32,262 nt of DNA, taken from Desulfobacteraceae bacterium. GTDB taxonomy: Bacteria > Desulfobacterota > Desulfobacteria > Desulfobacterales > Desulfobacteraceae. Position 1 is the first letter of the stretch, and each line of letters begins with the position of its first letter. The notes under the pieces are model-generated. The model worked only from the letters and a program-made list of their open reading frames with translations. It made no database searches and had not been told where the DNA came from. Where the stretch lies: the NCBI GenBank assembly GCA_021107575.1, contig JAIOSM010000502.1:1-32262 (forward strand), read 5' to 3'. Position numbers and translations under genes: made by a program. This document shows positions 24,349 through 32,262 of the stretch, piece after piece.

Positions 24349-25764
24349 CTATATATTTTTAATATAGGCTTGCAGCCAATTACAAATTTCTTGCTGCTCC
24401 TGGTCAAGCTCAAGTTTTAGAACCTCTTCAAGCTCTTTTGAAGCATCTTTACAATTTAACTTTGTATCGCTTTTATACCCCATCACAGCATCTTCAGTCC
24501 CAGGCGATCTAATCTTATTCATCATTCTATCAAATTCAAAATTTGAAGCCTGCAAGGAATTTAAAGGATGATTTCTTTGAATGATTCTCCGGGCAAGGGT
24601 TTTAATCCTCTCAGTACTCATTTGTTCTGCGATTTTAATCTTGCCATCTGGTGCAGCATTATGAAAATCTGTCATGTCTTTTTTTTCATGTTTATTAAAA
24701 AATCCTGTCTGGTAGAGAGCTGCATCAGGGTCAAGGTCCGGGATATACGGATATTTGAATTCTTTATGAAAAGTAACAATTTTAAAAAAATCATCACTTT
24801 TATTTGCAATCGCCTTTAGATTAGCTTCAGCTTTCTCTCTATTCTCATTTTTAATTTTCTCATAAAACCTATCTAAGGCTGGAAGGACTATTGGAAGATC
24901 ACCATATCTTTTTCTTACGATCAATGGCATTGATTCTTCAGGATTTGAGACAAAACTAAGTACATTATCATTGTCAAGATTTAACCATAAATTCTGATTT
25001 GAATACTGTGTAGATTTACCAATATTAATCACTGGTGACATATATTGATTATCAAAGCCTAATTGATGAGATACCATAATCCCAAGTTTAAATGTGTGCC
25101 CTTTTATATTAATCGATTTCTCAAATTTATTAATTCTTGTCTTATCTTTTTGTTTATTGAAAAACTCCACAGAATAATTAAAAATTTCACGCTCCCTTGC
25201 AAAAATCCGGGCAAGGTTGTAAGTGGCCTCAACATCAGTCATTGCTTCATGGGCTCTTCCTGATGTTACAAGAGAATTTTGCTCACTTATCTTTTCAAGC
25301 TTAAAGCTTGGCTTCCCATTATTTTGAGGCCAGTCAATTATCTTATGGCAAAAAATATAATACAGTGTTGCAAAGGGGAATATATCCATGCGGGAACACC
25401 CTTTACTGTATTGATGAGTGTAAGGGTCAAGAAGGTTCCGATAAAATGAAAATCTTAAAAAATCATCATCAAATCTTAAAGTATTGTATCCAAGGCTGAC
25501 AGTTCCGGGCTTATTGACTATTTGATGTATTCTTTTAACAGCTTCGTATTCTGGTAAGCCTTCTTTTAAATCTTCATACGTGAGCCTGTGGATAATAAAA
25601 GCTTGCGGGGAGGGGACAATATCAGGTCTTAACTGAATTTTGACTGAGTTTCGTTCAATCTCGTTAAGTTGTTTATCAGTTCTGATAGAGGCAAAAGTAA
25701 GAATCTGATCAAAAGCGGGGTTTAATCCACTTGTCTCAACATCATAAAACAAGTATGTATTCAT
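24349..25764 (-). CDS. sbcB: Exodeoxyribonuclease I
   Basis: This 3'-5' single-strand DNA exonuclease acts in recombination and mismatch repair. The 471-residue chain has the DEDDh nuclease domain at about 1-190: FYDVETSGLNPAFDQI with Asp8 and Glu10, LGYNTLRFDDDFLRFSFYRN with a further Asp, and GRAHEAMTDVEATYNLA with the catalytic His and Asp. The SH3-like and helical ExoI C-terminal domains follow (about 200-470), including KLGIMVSHQLGFDN and RIIQRNHP. The length matches E. coli SbcB (475). It converges with the PilZ gene (6 bp apart), and its start lies just beyond the rpsI terminator, so it needs its own promoter or read-through. Confidence 0.94.
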   Translation of the reverse strand: MNTYLFYDVETSGLNPAFDQILTFASIRTDKQLNEIERNSVKIQLRPDIVPSPQAFIIHRLTYEDLKEGLPEYEAVKRIHQIVNKPGTVSLGYNTLRFDDDFLRFSFYRNLLDPYTHQYSKGCSRMDIFPFATLYYIFCHKIIDWPQNNGKPSFKLEKISEQNSLVTSGRAHEAMTDVEATYNLARIFAREREIFNYSVEFFNKQKDKTRINKFEKSINIKGHTFKLGIMVSHQLGFDNQYMSPVINIGKSTQYSNQNLWLNLDNDNVLSFVSNPEESMPLIVRKRYGDLPIVLPALDRFYEKIKNENREKAEANLKAIANKSDDFFKIVTFHKEFKYPYIPDLDPDAALYQTGFFNKHEKKDMTDFHNAAPDGKIKIAEQMSTERIKTLARRIIQRNHPLNSLQASNFEFDRMMNKIRSPGTEDAVMGYKSDTKLNCKDASKELEEVLKLELDQEQQEICNWLQAYIKNI

Positions 25765-25770
25765 TATTAA

Positions 25771-25809
25771 AAACAGAAAAAGGCAAGTATTTTATGATAC
25801 TCACCTTTT
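25771..25809 (-). terminator. Rho-independent terminator of the rplM-rpsI operon
   Basis: On the minus strand a 13-base stem (AAAAGGTGAGTAT pairing with ATACTTGCCTTTT, with two G-U pairs) closes a six-base loop and is followed by T-rich sequence. It lies 27 bp after the rpsI stop and ends just before the start of sbcB. Confidence 0.8.
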
Positions 25810-25836
25810 ACACAACAAAATATTTTAAAAAACAAA

Positions 25837-26232
25837 TTATCTTTTTGAAAATTGATAACTTGCCCTAGCTCCTTTTTTGCCATACTTTTTACGCTCTTTC
25901 ATTCTTGAATCCCGGGTAAGATACCCATAGTCTTTTAAAATACCACGGAGATCCGAATCAACAAGAAGAAGCGCTCTTGCCAGACCAAGTACAATGGCGC
26001 CGGCTTGTCCTGATATCCCTCCGCCAAGCACAGTGATTTTAACATCAAAAGCATTAGTTTTTTCAACTAATGCAAGGGGAGATGCGAGCATACTCCGTAC
26101 AGTATCCTGCACAAAATATTCATCCATATTTTTATTGTTAACAATAAATTTACCATTACCAGGTCTTAGCCATACTTTAGCAATAGAACTTTTTCTTTTA
26201 CCTGTTGCATAAAATATATTTGTATTTTCCAT
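25837..26232 (-). CDS. rpsI: 30S ribosomal protein S9
   Basis: S9 is a 30S subunit protein whose C-terminal tail reaches the P-site tRNA. The 131 residues match the family in length. Marks are YATGKRKSSIAKVWLRPGNG, ITVLGGGISGQAGAIVLGLA, LTRDSRMKERKKYGKKGA and the C-terminal QFSKR, which contacts the tRNA anticodon stem. It follows rplM by 38 bp, the usual order, and ends in a strong terminator. Confidence 0.97.
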   Translation of the reverse strand: MENTNIFYATGKRKSSIAKVWLRPGNGKFIVNNKNMDEYFVQDTVRSMLASPLALVEKTNAFDVKITVLGGGISGQAGAIVLGLARALLLVDSDLRGILKDYGYLTRDSRMKERKKYGKKGARASYQFSKR

Positions 26233-26270
26233 AAATACTTTTTAGTCCCTTAAATTATCTGTAAAATTTT

Positions 26271-26705
26271 CTATAGATCAATGGTTTCAGGCTTCTGAGC
26301 AGCGTGAGGGTGCTGATCACTTGCATAAACAAACAATTTATTATTGAGTTGTCTTCCAAGTTTATTTTTAGGAAGCATTCCTTTAACAGCCTTTTTTACA
26401 AGCTCAGTAGGTTTGCGTTCATGGAGCTCACTAGCTGTCTCTGATTTAATACTGCCAATATAACCTGAGTGTCTATAGTATTGTTTCTTATCCCATTTTT
26501 TTCCAGTGAGGCGTATTTTATCAGCATTAATAACAATCACCCAGTCTCCAGTATCAACATGGGGAGTGAATAAAGGATTATGTTTGCCCCTAATTCTTCG
26601 GGCAACTTCTGAAGCAAGTCTACCTAGGACTTTATCCTCAGCATCAATAACGCACCATTTCTCTTTGTTGTCCGATCTCTTTGCACTATATGTAAATTTG
26701 TTCAA
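26271..26705 (-). CDS. rplM: 50S ribosomal protein L13
   Basis: L13 is an early-assembly protein of the 50S subunit. Marks are WCVIDAEDKVLGRLAS, HVDTGDWVIVINADKI, LTGKKWDKKQYYRHSGY, LVKKAVKGMLPKNKLG and VYASDQHPHAAQKP. I chose the TTG at 26705, which gives 144 residues and a family-like opening MNKFTYSAKR. The alternative TTG at 26726 would place the AGGAG ribosome site inside the coding frame. TTG is an unusual start for such a highly expressed gene and may limit expression. Confidence 0.95.
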   Translation of the reverse strand: MNKFTYSAKRSDNKEKWCVIDAEDKVLGRLASEVARRIRGKHNPLFTPHVDTGDWVIVINADKIRLTGKKWDKKQYYRHSGYIGSIKSETASELHERKPTELVKKAVKGMLPKNKLGRQLNNKLFVYASDQHPHAAQKPETIDL

Positions 26706-26747
26706 TTTTCTAACGCTCCTGTTCAAATCAAAAAAAATAATTCGATA

Positions 26748-26776
26748 TTATTATTATATTTTCTCCAGTATGTCAA
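26748..26776 (-). promoter_or_regulatory. Promoter of the rplM-rpsI operon
   Basis: On the minus strand a perfect -35 TTGACA (26771-26776) is followed after 17 bp by TAATAA (26748-26753). It lies in the 78-bp gap between the bactofilin stop and the L13 start and gives a leader of about 35 bases. It separates the ribosomal pair from the cell-shape operon upstream. Confidence 0.55.
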
Positions 26777-26783
26777 GAAAATT

Positions 26784-27191
26784 CTACAATTCAATCTTTT
26801 TACTCTCTTTCATTTCTTTTTTTGCAAGTCTAATTTTTTCTTTTTCTTTTCCTCTGTCCACCTGACTTGAAGTAGTACATGATACTTCTGCATTCAACAC
26901 ACCGCCATTTTCAACAATCAAATCTTTACATTCTACTTTACCGGAACAACTTCCTGTGGATAGTATTATCAATTCTTTAGAAGCAATTACATCACCATTA
27001 AATTTTCCACCAACAGTCATGCTTGATACAATGGCTGAACTGGAGTCCACTTCTCCATCCTCTGCAATTACAATGACATCTCCTTTAATTTCCCCATTTA
27101 CCTTACCCTTTATTATTAATTTCCCAGTACTGGAAATAGAACCTTCGATTGTAAGCTCTTTATCAATTATTGAAAGGTTTGTCTTATTCAT
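26784..27191 (-). CDS. Bactofilin (polymer-forming cytoskeletal protein)
   Basis: Bactofilins polymerise without nucleotides into filaments at the inner membrane and guide local cell-wall work. The 135 residues show a right-handed beta-helix core (about 8-105) made of short hydrophobic repeats, such as LTIEGSISSTGKLIIKGKVN, GEIKGDVIVI, VGGKFNGDVIAS and SGKVECKDLIVENGGVLNAE. A charged, lysine/glutamate-rich tail (112-135) follows. In Helicobacter pylori the homologue CcmA is needed for helical shape and works with peptidoglycan hydrolases. Here it is the last gene of a four-gene unit with two such enzymes, 42 bp after the M99 peptidase gene, which supports the same role. Confidence 0.92.
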   Translation of the reverse strand: MNKTNLSIIDKELTIEGSISSTGKLIIKGKVNGEIKGDVIVIAEDGEVDSSSAIVSSMTVGGKFNGDVIASKELIILSTGSCSGKVECKDLIVENGGVLNAEVSCTTSSQVDRGKEKEKIRLAKKEMKESKKIEL

Positions 27192-27233
27192 CTTTATCTC
27201 TCCCCTTGCTTTACAGTCTCTTAAAAAATCAAA

Positions 27234-28721
27234 TTAAAAATCTATGAATAACTTACCAACTTCTTTATCATTTAAGCTTGTAACAATATAATAATGCTTA
27301 TTCTGTTTATTAATTGAATATTTCCTCATTAAAACATTCTTAGCCGTATCAACAAGATAACCTCTATCCTCACCAGTGTTATTCCTACGGTTACCAACAA
27401 AGCCTTTAAAGTTCACAACATACTCAGAGGGGTCAATATTACCGGAAATTAGATCTAGGATAACTAACTTGTCTCCTCTTTTAAGTTTAACATGACTGTA
27501 ATTGTCTACAATACGTATACGCCCGTTAACCTTAAGTTTATACTTAAGCTCTGCTGTTTTTTTAGAATCTGAAACCGACAGCTTGCTTGTTTCTACAACA
27601 TCTTTGGGATGGAAATCAAGAAAAATACTACCGCATGCATAGCAATCTTTCTTTGCAATAATTCTTGTCTCTTCATTAATCACAAATTTCTTTTTCATGT
27701 CGTTATAATCGCTGCCAACTCCTATGATATCAACACTTAATCCTCTTTTATAATTTGCCACAATATCCAGAACCTCGACTATATCACCCCTATTGATCTT
27801 TAAACGCTGCATTGTACCCACCACCACTGGTACAGAATCATTTACTGAAATTATTATATATTGAAGTTCAGGTTTTTTTAAATCAATCCCAGGGGTTTCA
27901 GGAATCACGCCCATCAAATTCATAAATCCGTTAATGGCATAAATATGTTGTTTCACTTTTTGTTCTAAAGGAAGAGTTTTGGCTGATTCAACACCAAAAG
28001 CGGGTATTTTGCATTGATATAAAGCATAATATGTGGCAGACCCTCTTTGTTCTTTATGTTTTGTATCAGATTGAGCTGTCCCATGATTATTAAAATGAAA
28101 AAAATACTCGCTGTTAGTGATATGTTTATTCACTTCTTTAATTACATTGTTGGCCATTGCTTCAAGATCTATTTTTATGCCAAGTTTTTTATCTTCGAAA
28201 AAAGCAGTATCAGCAATTATAGACTGACCAAATCTTTTGGGATTACGCATTGGTCCTTCCCATTTTTCAGAGAAAATGCCTGATCCTTCATGTAAGTTTA
28301 ATAAACAATCACTTTCCTGAATAAGTTTTTTTAGGACTTTCACAACCTTTGTTTCATAATTTCCAGCATCAGCACCTGAGAACTTTCTGTTCATATCCTC
28401 ATTAATTTTTCTTTCGCGTTTTAGAATTGAAGGAAAATTAGCTCTGGGTACGACAATAAGATTCCCTTTTTTTAAAGAAATATCAGCATATCGATCTGCG
28501 GCAAGAAACCCGGCTACCTCGTCTCCTTGTATTCCACCTATGATCATAAGCGTCTTCCCGGGGTCTGTACCATTTACTTTATATACATAAAGTTCATTGT
28601 CCTCACCTTCAAAAAAAACAGTAAAACTCCGTTTTTGAGCAAAGGCACAAAGGCTTGCAATGGACACAAGGTAGAATACACAAAGACAAATAAATATCTT
28701 ATACCTTACTTTTTTTTTCAT
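27234..28721 (-). CDS. M99-family carboxypeptidase, Csd4/Pgp1-like
   Basis: This is a periplasmic zinc D,L-carboxypeptidase-like protein of 495 residues. A signal peptide covers about 1-28 (ending LCAFA). The carboxypeptidase domain has MIIGGIQGDEVAG with Gln65 and Glu68, and CLLNLHEGSG with His144. This Gln-Glu-His zinc set is what distinguishes Helicobacter pylori Csd4 from ordinary M14 enzymes, which use His-Glu-His. Glu245 in AFGVESAKT is the likely catalytic acid. The C-terminal part (about 275-495) forms beta-rich modules (VPVVVGTMQRLKINRGDIVEV). Csd4 and Campylobacter Pgp1 trim tripeptide stems to dipeptides and are needed for helical shape. It follows the coiled-coil membrane protein gene by 7 bp. 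Confidence 0.88.
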   Translation of the reverse strand: MKKKVRYKIFICLCVFYLVSIASLCAFAQKRSFTVFFEGEDNELYVYKVNGTDPGKTLMIIGGIQGDEVAGFLAADRYADISLKKGNLIVVPRANFPSILKRERKINEDMNRKFSGADAGNYETKVVKVLKKLIQESDCLLNLHEGSGIFSEKWEGPMRNPKRFGQSIIADTAFFEDKKLGIKIDLEAMANNVIKEVNKHITNSEYFFHFNNHGTAQSDTKHKEQRGSATYYALYQCKIPAFGVESAKTLPLEQKVKQHIYAINGFMNLMGVIPETPGIDLKKPELQYIIISVNDSVPVVVGTMQRLKINRGDIVEVLDIVANYKRGLSVDIIGVGSDYNDMKKKFVINEETRIIAKKDCYACGSIFLDFHPKDVVETSKLSVSDSKKTAELKYKLKVNGRIRIVDNYSHVKLKRGDKLVILDLISGNIDPSEYVVNFKGFVGNRRNNTGEDRGYLVDTAKNVLMRKYSINKQNKHYYIVTSLNDKEVGKLFIDF

Positions 28722-28728
28722 AATTAAG

Positions 28729-29658
28729 TCATTTGTTTATAGATATATTTATTTCTTCATTTAAAATCAATGTATTCTCCTTTCCAAACACCAGAACCAC
28801 TGCTTTAGTATATAATTCAGGATTAGGAATGTTTCTAATTCTAAACTTCACGGGTTTAAAATGAGCTATGGAAAAATACTGTCCTCTGCGCGGTACAGTA
28901 GGGATATTGTTTTCCAACGGAACTGTCGGTACAACCCATTGATTTATCCCAGACCCTTCCTCATAAGATAAAACAACAAATACACGGCCTGAAATATCCC
29001 CTAGTTCGCTTGTAACATTTAATACTCTGAACCCTACAAGAAGATCTTTGCTTAACTCATCTTTTACTATCACAAACCTTTCAATTCCAACTTTCTTAAC
29101 ATTATCAGGTTGAGATTCAGCGGCCGGAGCAATTAATTCAGTAGAGCTCGCCTCCGGGAGCTCCGGAGCAACTGGCTTTGAAAATTTTTGAGGTATTGCT
29201 GCGAGGGCTCGTTTGGGAACCGATTTTGGTCGCTTTTTCGCAATTTTAGCAACCTTACTTTCAATTGTTTTTTTTACATCAGTTTTTACGCCTCCCTCCT
29301 GGTCAATCTTAGATTTTGACTCAGTAAGTGTATCCTCTGATATTACAAGTTTAGCCATGAGATATTCTTTTTCATTGACCAAATCTTTTGTTTTCTTTTC
29401 AGCTATGTTTAAACCCTCGCGCAGACTAAGACTTTCGGCTTTATAATTGGAATATAAGTTATAAAAAGGAATTGTTGTAGCTAACAAAACCAAACTTAAA
29501 ATAAATAAAAATAAAACAAACTTTTTAATCCAGTCTGCAGATTTCATTTTTCCAAAATCATCAACTACTATCAATCTTGTTCCACTTTTTCGTTTAATAC
29601 GGACCGGGTTTGAATATGATTCTATTTCTTTTTCCAGCTCTCGCGATATATCTTCCAT
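28729..29658 (-). CDS. Single-pass membrane protein with periplasmic coiled coil, unknown family
   Basis: I do not recognise this 309-residue protein. The N-terminal 43 residues are charged and probably cytoplasmic. One strong membrane segment follows (about 45-66). The periplasmic part starts with a helical, heptad-like stretch (about 70-118), then a lysine-, proline- and alanine-rich linker (about 138-186), then a compact C-terminal domain (188-309) with strands such as IERFVIVKD, LLVGFRVLNV, RVFVVLSYEEG and AVVLVFGKENT. The gene overlaps the L,D-transpeptidase-like gene by 37 bases and precedes the M99 gene by 7 bp. Its topology would let it connect the cytoplasmic bactofilin with the two periplasmic hydrolases, as Csd5 and Csd7 are thought to do in Helicobacter. 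That role is an inference from context. Confidence 0.8.
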   Translation of the reverse strand: MEDISRELEKEIESYSNPVRIKRKSGTRLIVVDDFGKMKSADWIKKFVLFLFILSLVLLATTIPFYNLYSNYKAESLSLREGLNIAEKKTKDLVNEKEYLMAKLVISEDTLTESKSKIDQEGGVKTDVKKTIESKVAKIAKKRPKSVPKRALAAIPQKFSKPVAPELPEASSTELIAPAAESQPDNVKKVGIERFVIVKDELSKDLLVGFRVLNVTSELGDISGRVFVVLSYEEGSGINQWVVPTVPLENNIPTVPRRGQYFSIAHFKPVKFRIRNIPNPELYTKAVVLVFGKENTLILNEEINISINK

Positions 29659-30935
29659 TCCTTATCCTTATTATTCTCACTAATAAATATTAATGTTTTT
29701 ATGCCTGTTGCGCTAAATCCACTGGATTGATAATCCTGTAAAAAACTAACTACTATATTATTTTTATTATTTTTCACTTTAAAGTTACTTGCAGTAACTT
29801 TTATATAATCATATCTTTTTGCAAGGTCTCTTTTTCTTTGTACCCACTCTTTTTTATCCAATCCGTCTGAAAAAAAATCCTTTGCATAATATAAAGCATA
29901 CTTATCCATATCTTTACTGTTCCAGGCTTTGAGCCAGTCTTTTGTGATATCTCTAATATCTGGCCCTTGTTCTACTCCCTGAACAAGACTATTTGCAGCA
30001 ACTACCAAGGGTGAATAGCTTTTATTTAACTTTTTATCATAATATTGATATGCATCTCCTATTATCTTATAGCTGTTATTCTTTTTTGCTACAAATAACT
30101 TTCTTACGCCAAAATCAATATTCTGCTTTAGAAGTTGAAGCCCCATATTAAAAATAATTACATATATCTCTTTGTGCTTATATATTCCTTCATTCTTTAT
30201 AGTAATAGTAAAAGCCTCTATATCTTTTGCAGTTTTACTCCGAATGCCAAACCACTCTTTCCACCATAATATTTCAGGGAGATAAGAACTATCGTATAGA
30301 TGCAAGTAGTCATGATAGCTGCCCTTATTTATGGCGTTACCCCAGTTTTCAAACCATTTACGTATCATTGTACTCTCTAAAGAGAGTTGGTCTCTAACAG
30401 TCGTGGCCAGAGTATCAACAATTATAACAGGAGTCTTATTTATGGCAATGTATTCAGACAACTTCATTATATTATCATTTTCCATTGCTACGCATCCATT
30501 GGAATCCATGGCCTTTAATACTTTGTTGGTGCCATGGAGCCAAATATTGCTGCCATTTCTGCTGGCAACTCTGTCCATAAAGTTAGGATAATCAGTTGTA
30601 AATGCGTTTTTTCCATAAATAGGGGAAAGATCCTTGTCCTCATATTTGCCTTTAATAAAATAGACTCCTTCCGGAGTCTTCTTATCACCGGATTTCATCT
30701 TAATACCGGGAGCTTCGCCTGTGGAGCAAGAGAACTGAAACCTTTTTATAATTGTATCGCCCACAGAAGAATAAAGAAAAACCTGCTGGCTGCTCTTTTC
30801 AACCAAAACAGCATTACTATTTTCAGGTAAAAGAATTAAAGAATCGGGGATTTTTTCTATAGTATTTGCAAACGTTTTAATATTAAGACAAAAAAAAATA
30901 ATTAATATTAAAATAATTTTGTATTTATGCTGCAC
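29622..30935 (-). CDS. L,D-transpeptidase-fold protein with two NTF2-like domains (Csd6/Pgp2-like)
   Basis: This periplasmic YkuD-fold enzyme has 437 residues. A signal peptide covers 1-23. The YkuD domain (about 40-175) holds the catalytic motif WLHGTNKVLKAMDSNGCVAM with His134 and Cys148. Two similar NTF2-like domains follow: about 192-300 (WFENWGNAINKGSYHDYLHL to YKIIGDAYQYYD) and about 330-437 (WLKAWNSKDMDKYALYYAKD to WKIYRESW). Helicobacter Csd6 and Campylobacter Pgp2 have the same fold with a single NTF2-like domain and act as L,D-carboxypeptidases that trim tetrapeptides to tripeptides, the substrate of Csd4/Pgp1. So this gene and the M99 gene probably perform consecutive cuts. The start is a GTG with GAGGAAAGG before it. 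It is the first gene of the unit. Confidence 0.87.
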   Translation of the reverse strand: MQHKYKIILILIIFFCLNIKTFANTIEKIPDSLILLPENSNAVLVEKSSQQVFLYSSVGDTIIKRFQFSCSTGEAPGIKMKSGDKKTPEGVYFIKGKYEDKDLSPIYGKNAFTTDYPNFMDRVASRNGSNIWLHGTNKVLKAMDSNGCVAMENDNIMKLSEYIAINKTPVIIVDTLATTVRDQLSLESTMIRKWFENWGNAINKGSYHDYLHLYDSSYLPEILWWKEWFGIRSKTAKDIEAFTITIKNEGIYKHKEIYVIIFNMGLQLLKQNIDFGVRKLFVAKKNNSYKIIGDAYQYYDKKLNKSYSPLVVAANSLVQGVEQGPDIRDITKDWLKAWNSKDMDKYALYYAKDFFSDGLDKKEWVQRKRDLAKRYDYIKVTASNFKVKNNKNNIVVSFLQDYQSSGFSATGIKTLIFISENNKDKEWKIYRESWKKK

Positions 30936-30954
30936 TTAACATCCTTTCCTCAGT

Positions 30955-30983
30955 TTTATAGTAACTTACACTGTTTTATTGAA
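30955..30983 (-). promoter_or_regulatory. Possible promoter of the cell-shape operon
   Basis: On the minus strand TTCAAT (30978-30983) and TATAAA (30955-30960) are 17 bp apart, in the 51-bp gap between ruvB and the L,D-transpeptidase-like gene. The -10 box is good, the -35 box poor. Read-through from ruvAB is the alternative, since no terminator is visible in the gap. Confidence 0.3.
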
Positions 30984-30986
30984 AAT

Positions 30987-32021
30987 TTAACTCTCAAGAG
31001 TTTTCAAATGTTCATATGTTTTTACAGGAACTTTTCTTCCGCTTGAAGTTCGAATTACCATCCCAATTTTTAACAAATATGGCTCAACAACATCCACTAA
31101 TGTATCAGTCTCTTCCTGAAGCGTTGCCGAAATAGCTTCAATCCCGACAGGGCCGCCTTTATAAAATTCAATAATAGTTCTTAAATAATTTCTATCCAGC
31201 ACAGTAAGACCTGCCCTGTCAATGCCTTCAAGGGCAAGAGCAGCATCAACAATAGCTTGTGTAATTTTACCATCAAATTTTACCTGGGAATAATCCCTCA
31301 CACGTTTTAAAAGTCTGTTTGCAATCCTTGGTGTACCCCGGGATCTTTTTGCAAGTTCTTTTGCTCCTTTATCATCAATTTCAACCTTGAGAATCAATGC
31401 AGATCGTTTAACAATGATAATAAGCTCTTGTACAGAATAAAAATCCAGCGTTCTAAAAATACCAAATCTATCCCGCAGCGGAGATGAAAGCAATCCAACT
31501 CTGGTTGTAGCGCCTATCAGGACAAACTGTTTCAGCTTATATCTGTAACTTCTGGCATGAATACCCTTATCAAAAACAAAATCCACTGCATAATCTTCCA
31601 TTGCTGAATATAGAAATTCTTCAACAATTTTGGGCATTCTGTGGATTTCATCAATAAAAAAAATATCTCCATCTCCTAAACTTGTAAGCATTCCAATAAG
31701 GTCTCCGCCTTTTTCCAAAGCAGGCCCGGAAGTGATTGTTAATCCTTTGTCTATCTCGTTGGCAATAATATGTGAGATTGTGGTTTTCCCAAGCCCTGGA
31801 GGGCCGTGCAATAAGATATGCTCTAACGGCTCATTTCTCATATTTGCAGCTTTAATGGCAATTGTTAAAGTTTCAACGGTATCTTTTTGCCCGACATATT
31901 CTTTAAAACTTTCCGGGCGCAAAGATACAATTTCTGACTCTCTGTCCTGGGGTAGTTGTTTTGCAGAAGATATATTATTGTTATTCTGATCAGAAGAAAA
32001 TGAAATAATACCATCATCCAT
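30987..32021 (-). CDS. ruvB: Holliday junction branch migration helicase RuvB
   Basis: RuvB is the hexameric AAA+ motor that drives branch migration of Holliday junctions with RuvA. The 344-residue length is normal. Marks are [12 protein letters not shown], Walker [20 protein letters not shown], Walker [20 protein letters not shown], the RuvA-contact/sensor region [20 protein letters not shown] and [19 protein letters not shown] in the lid, then the C-terminal winged helix. It overlaps the ruvA end by 8 bases. Confidence 0.97.
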   Translation of the reverse strand: MDDGIISFSSDQNNNNISSAKQLPQDRESEIVSLRPESFKEYVGQKDTVETLTIAIKAANMRNEPLEHILLHGPPGLGKTTISHIIANEIDKGLTITSGPALEKGGDLIGMLTSLGDGDIFFIDEIHRMPKIVEEFLYSAMEDYAVDFVFDKGIHARSYRYKLKQFVLIGATTRVGLLSSPLRDRFGIFRTLDFYSVQELIIIVKRSALILKVEIDDKGAKELAKRSRGTPRIANRLLKRVRDYSQVKFDGKITQAIVDAALALEGIDRAGLTVLDRNYLRTIIEFYKGGPVGIEAISATLQEETDTLVDVVEPYLLKIGMVIRTSSGRKVPVKTYEHLKTLES

Positions 32022-32262
32022 GGTTTAAACCTCTTTTGAAAACATCATCAAAAAGCTGCTCTGCAGTTGATATTCTGTCGTTCTTCTTTAAAGCTTCCGC
32101 TATCAATATTTTTGCATCTCTGTCAGAATATCCCAACTGTTTAACTAAAACATTTATAACCTGATCTTCAACATTCTTTAATAAATTATTGGATTGCTTA
32201 TCAGAATTGCCTTCCACAGCCATTATGTCTGATGAAATAAATCTCCCAACTTTTCCATTAAG
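32014..32262 (-). CDS. ruvA: Holliday junction protein RuvA, partial (N-terminus beyond window edge)
   Basis: This is the C-terminal 82 residues of RuvA; the frame is open to the right edge without a start. The flexible linker ([16 protein letters not shown]) is followed by domain [23 protein letters not shown] and AEALKK, the three-helix module that touches RuvB. An internal ATG at 32223 could be mistaken for a start of a 69-residue protein, but the frame continues upstream. Position directly before ruvB, with an 8-base overlap, supports the assignment. Confidence 0.85.
   Translation of the reverse strand, partial: LNGKVGRFISSDIMAVEGNSDKQSNNLLKNVEDQVINVLVKQLGYSDRDAKILIAEALKKNDRISTAEQLFDDVFKRGLNHG

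Noticed and set aside
26506-26865. 119-codon plus-strand frame across the rplM/bactofilin gap.
   Set aside because: It is antisense to two clear genes and covers the rplM promoter, with no ribosome site.
31630-31989. 119-codon plus-strand frame opposite ruvB.
   Set aside because: It is a shadow of the highly conserved ruvB sequence.
32014-32223. A free-standing 69-residue protein upstream of ruvB.
   Set aside because: The frame continues to the window edge and matches RuvA linker and domain III, so it is the end of ruvA.

Overview
The window is about 32 kb of AT-rich, gene-dense chromosome from a Gram-negative bacterium. Lipoprotein and outer-membrane-type proteins, pseudaminic acid genes, a prepilin peptidase, CheX and PilZ genes point to a motile, didermal cell. 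The gene set (FolE2, short TtcA, type II PssA with short Psd, EPS-type MarR regulator, Csd4/Csd6-like peptidoglycan hydrolases with a bactofilin) fits a Desulfobacterota/Desulfobacteria-like organism. That assignment is an inference from family resemblance, not a proof. No tRNA, rRNA, CRISPR array, insertion sequence or integrase was seen.

Region 1 (1-8436) is a surface-sugar locus read leftwards: a MarR-type EPS regulator, a fused PseG-PseH enzyme, PseC, PseI, an ABC flippase-like exporter, an aldo/keto reductase and a second NeuB-family synthase cut by the left edge. It supplies the middle of the CMP-pseudaminic acid pathway. PseB and PseF are not in the window. The 358-bp leader between the regulator and pseGH holds a decayed second copy of a pseG-like 5' end and a 24-bp inverted repeat.

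Region 2 (8505-10909) is an envelope locus. An OmpA/MotB-like protein interrupted by an in-frame TAA lies behind an LPP20-like lipoprotein, and a small secreted protein of unknown function diverges from them. Region 3 (11007-13657) is an M18 aminopeptidase followed by a PBP4-type D,D-carboxypeptidase.

Region 4 (13663-21529) is a long leftward housekeeping run: lon, tsaB, psd, pssA, asd, greA, rpoZ, a TtcA-like gene and folE2, with short gaps or overlaps. Region 5 (21530-25764) holds a divergent prepilin peptidase, cheX, an HU gene broken by a one-base frameshift, a PilZ-domain gene and exodeoxyribonuclease I. Region 6 (25771-26776) is the rplM-rpsI ribosomal operon with its own promoter and terminator.

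Region 7 (26784-30983) is the most interesting part. Four tightly packed leftward genes encode an L,D-transpeptidase-fold protein with two NTF2-like domains (Csd6/Pgp2-like), a one-pass coiled-coil membrane protein that I do not recognise, an M99 carboxypeptidase with the unusual Gln-Glu-His zinc site of Csd4/Pgp1, and a bactofilin. These parts correspond to the helical cell-shape toolkit of Helicobacter and Campylobacter, here gathered in one operon. Region 8 is ruvA (partial, running off the right edge) and ruvB.

Two genes are broken by single-base-type lesions (OmpA-like stop, HU frameshift). Whether these are real mutations or read errors cannot be decided from the sequence alone.
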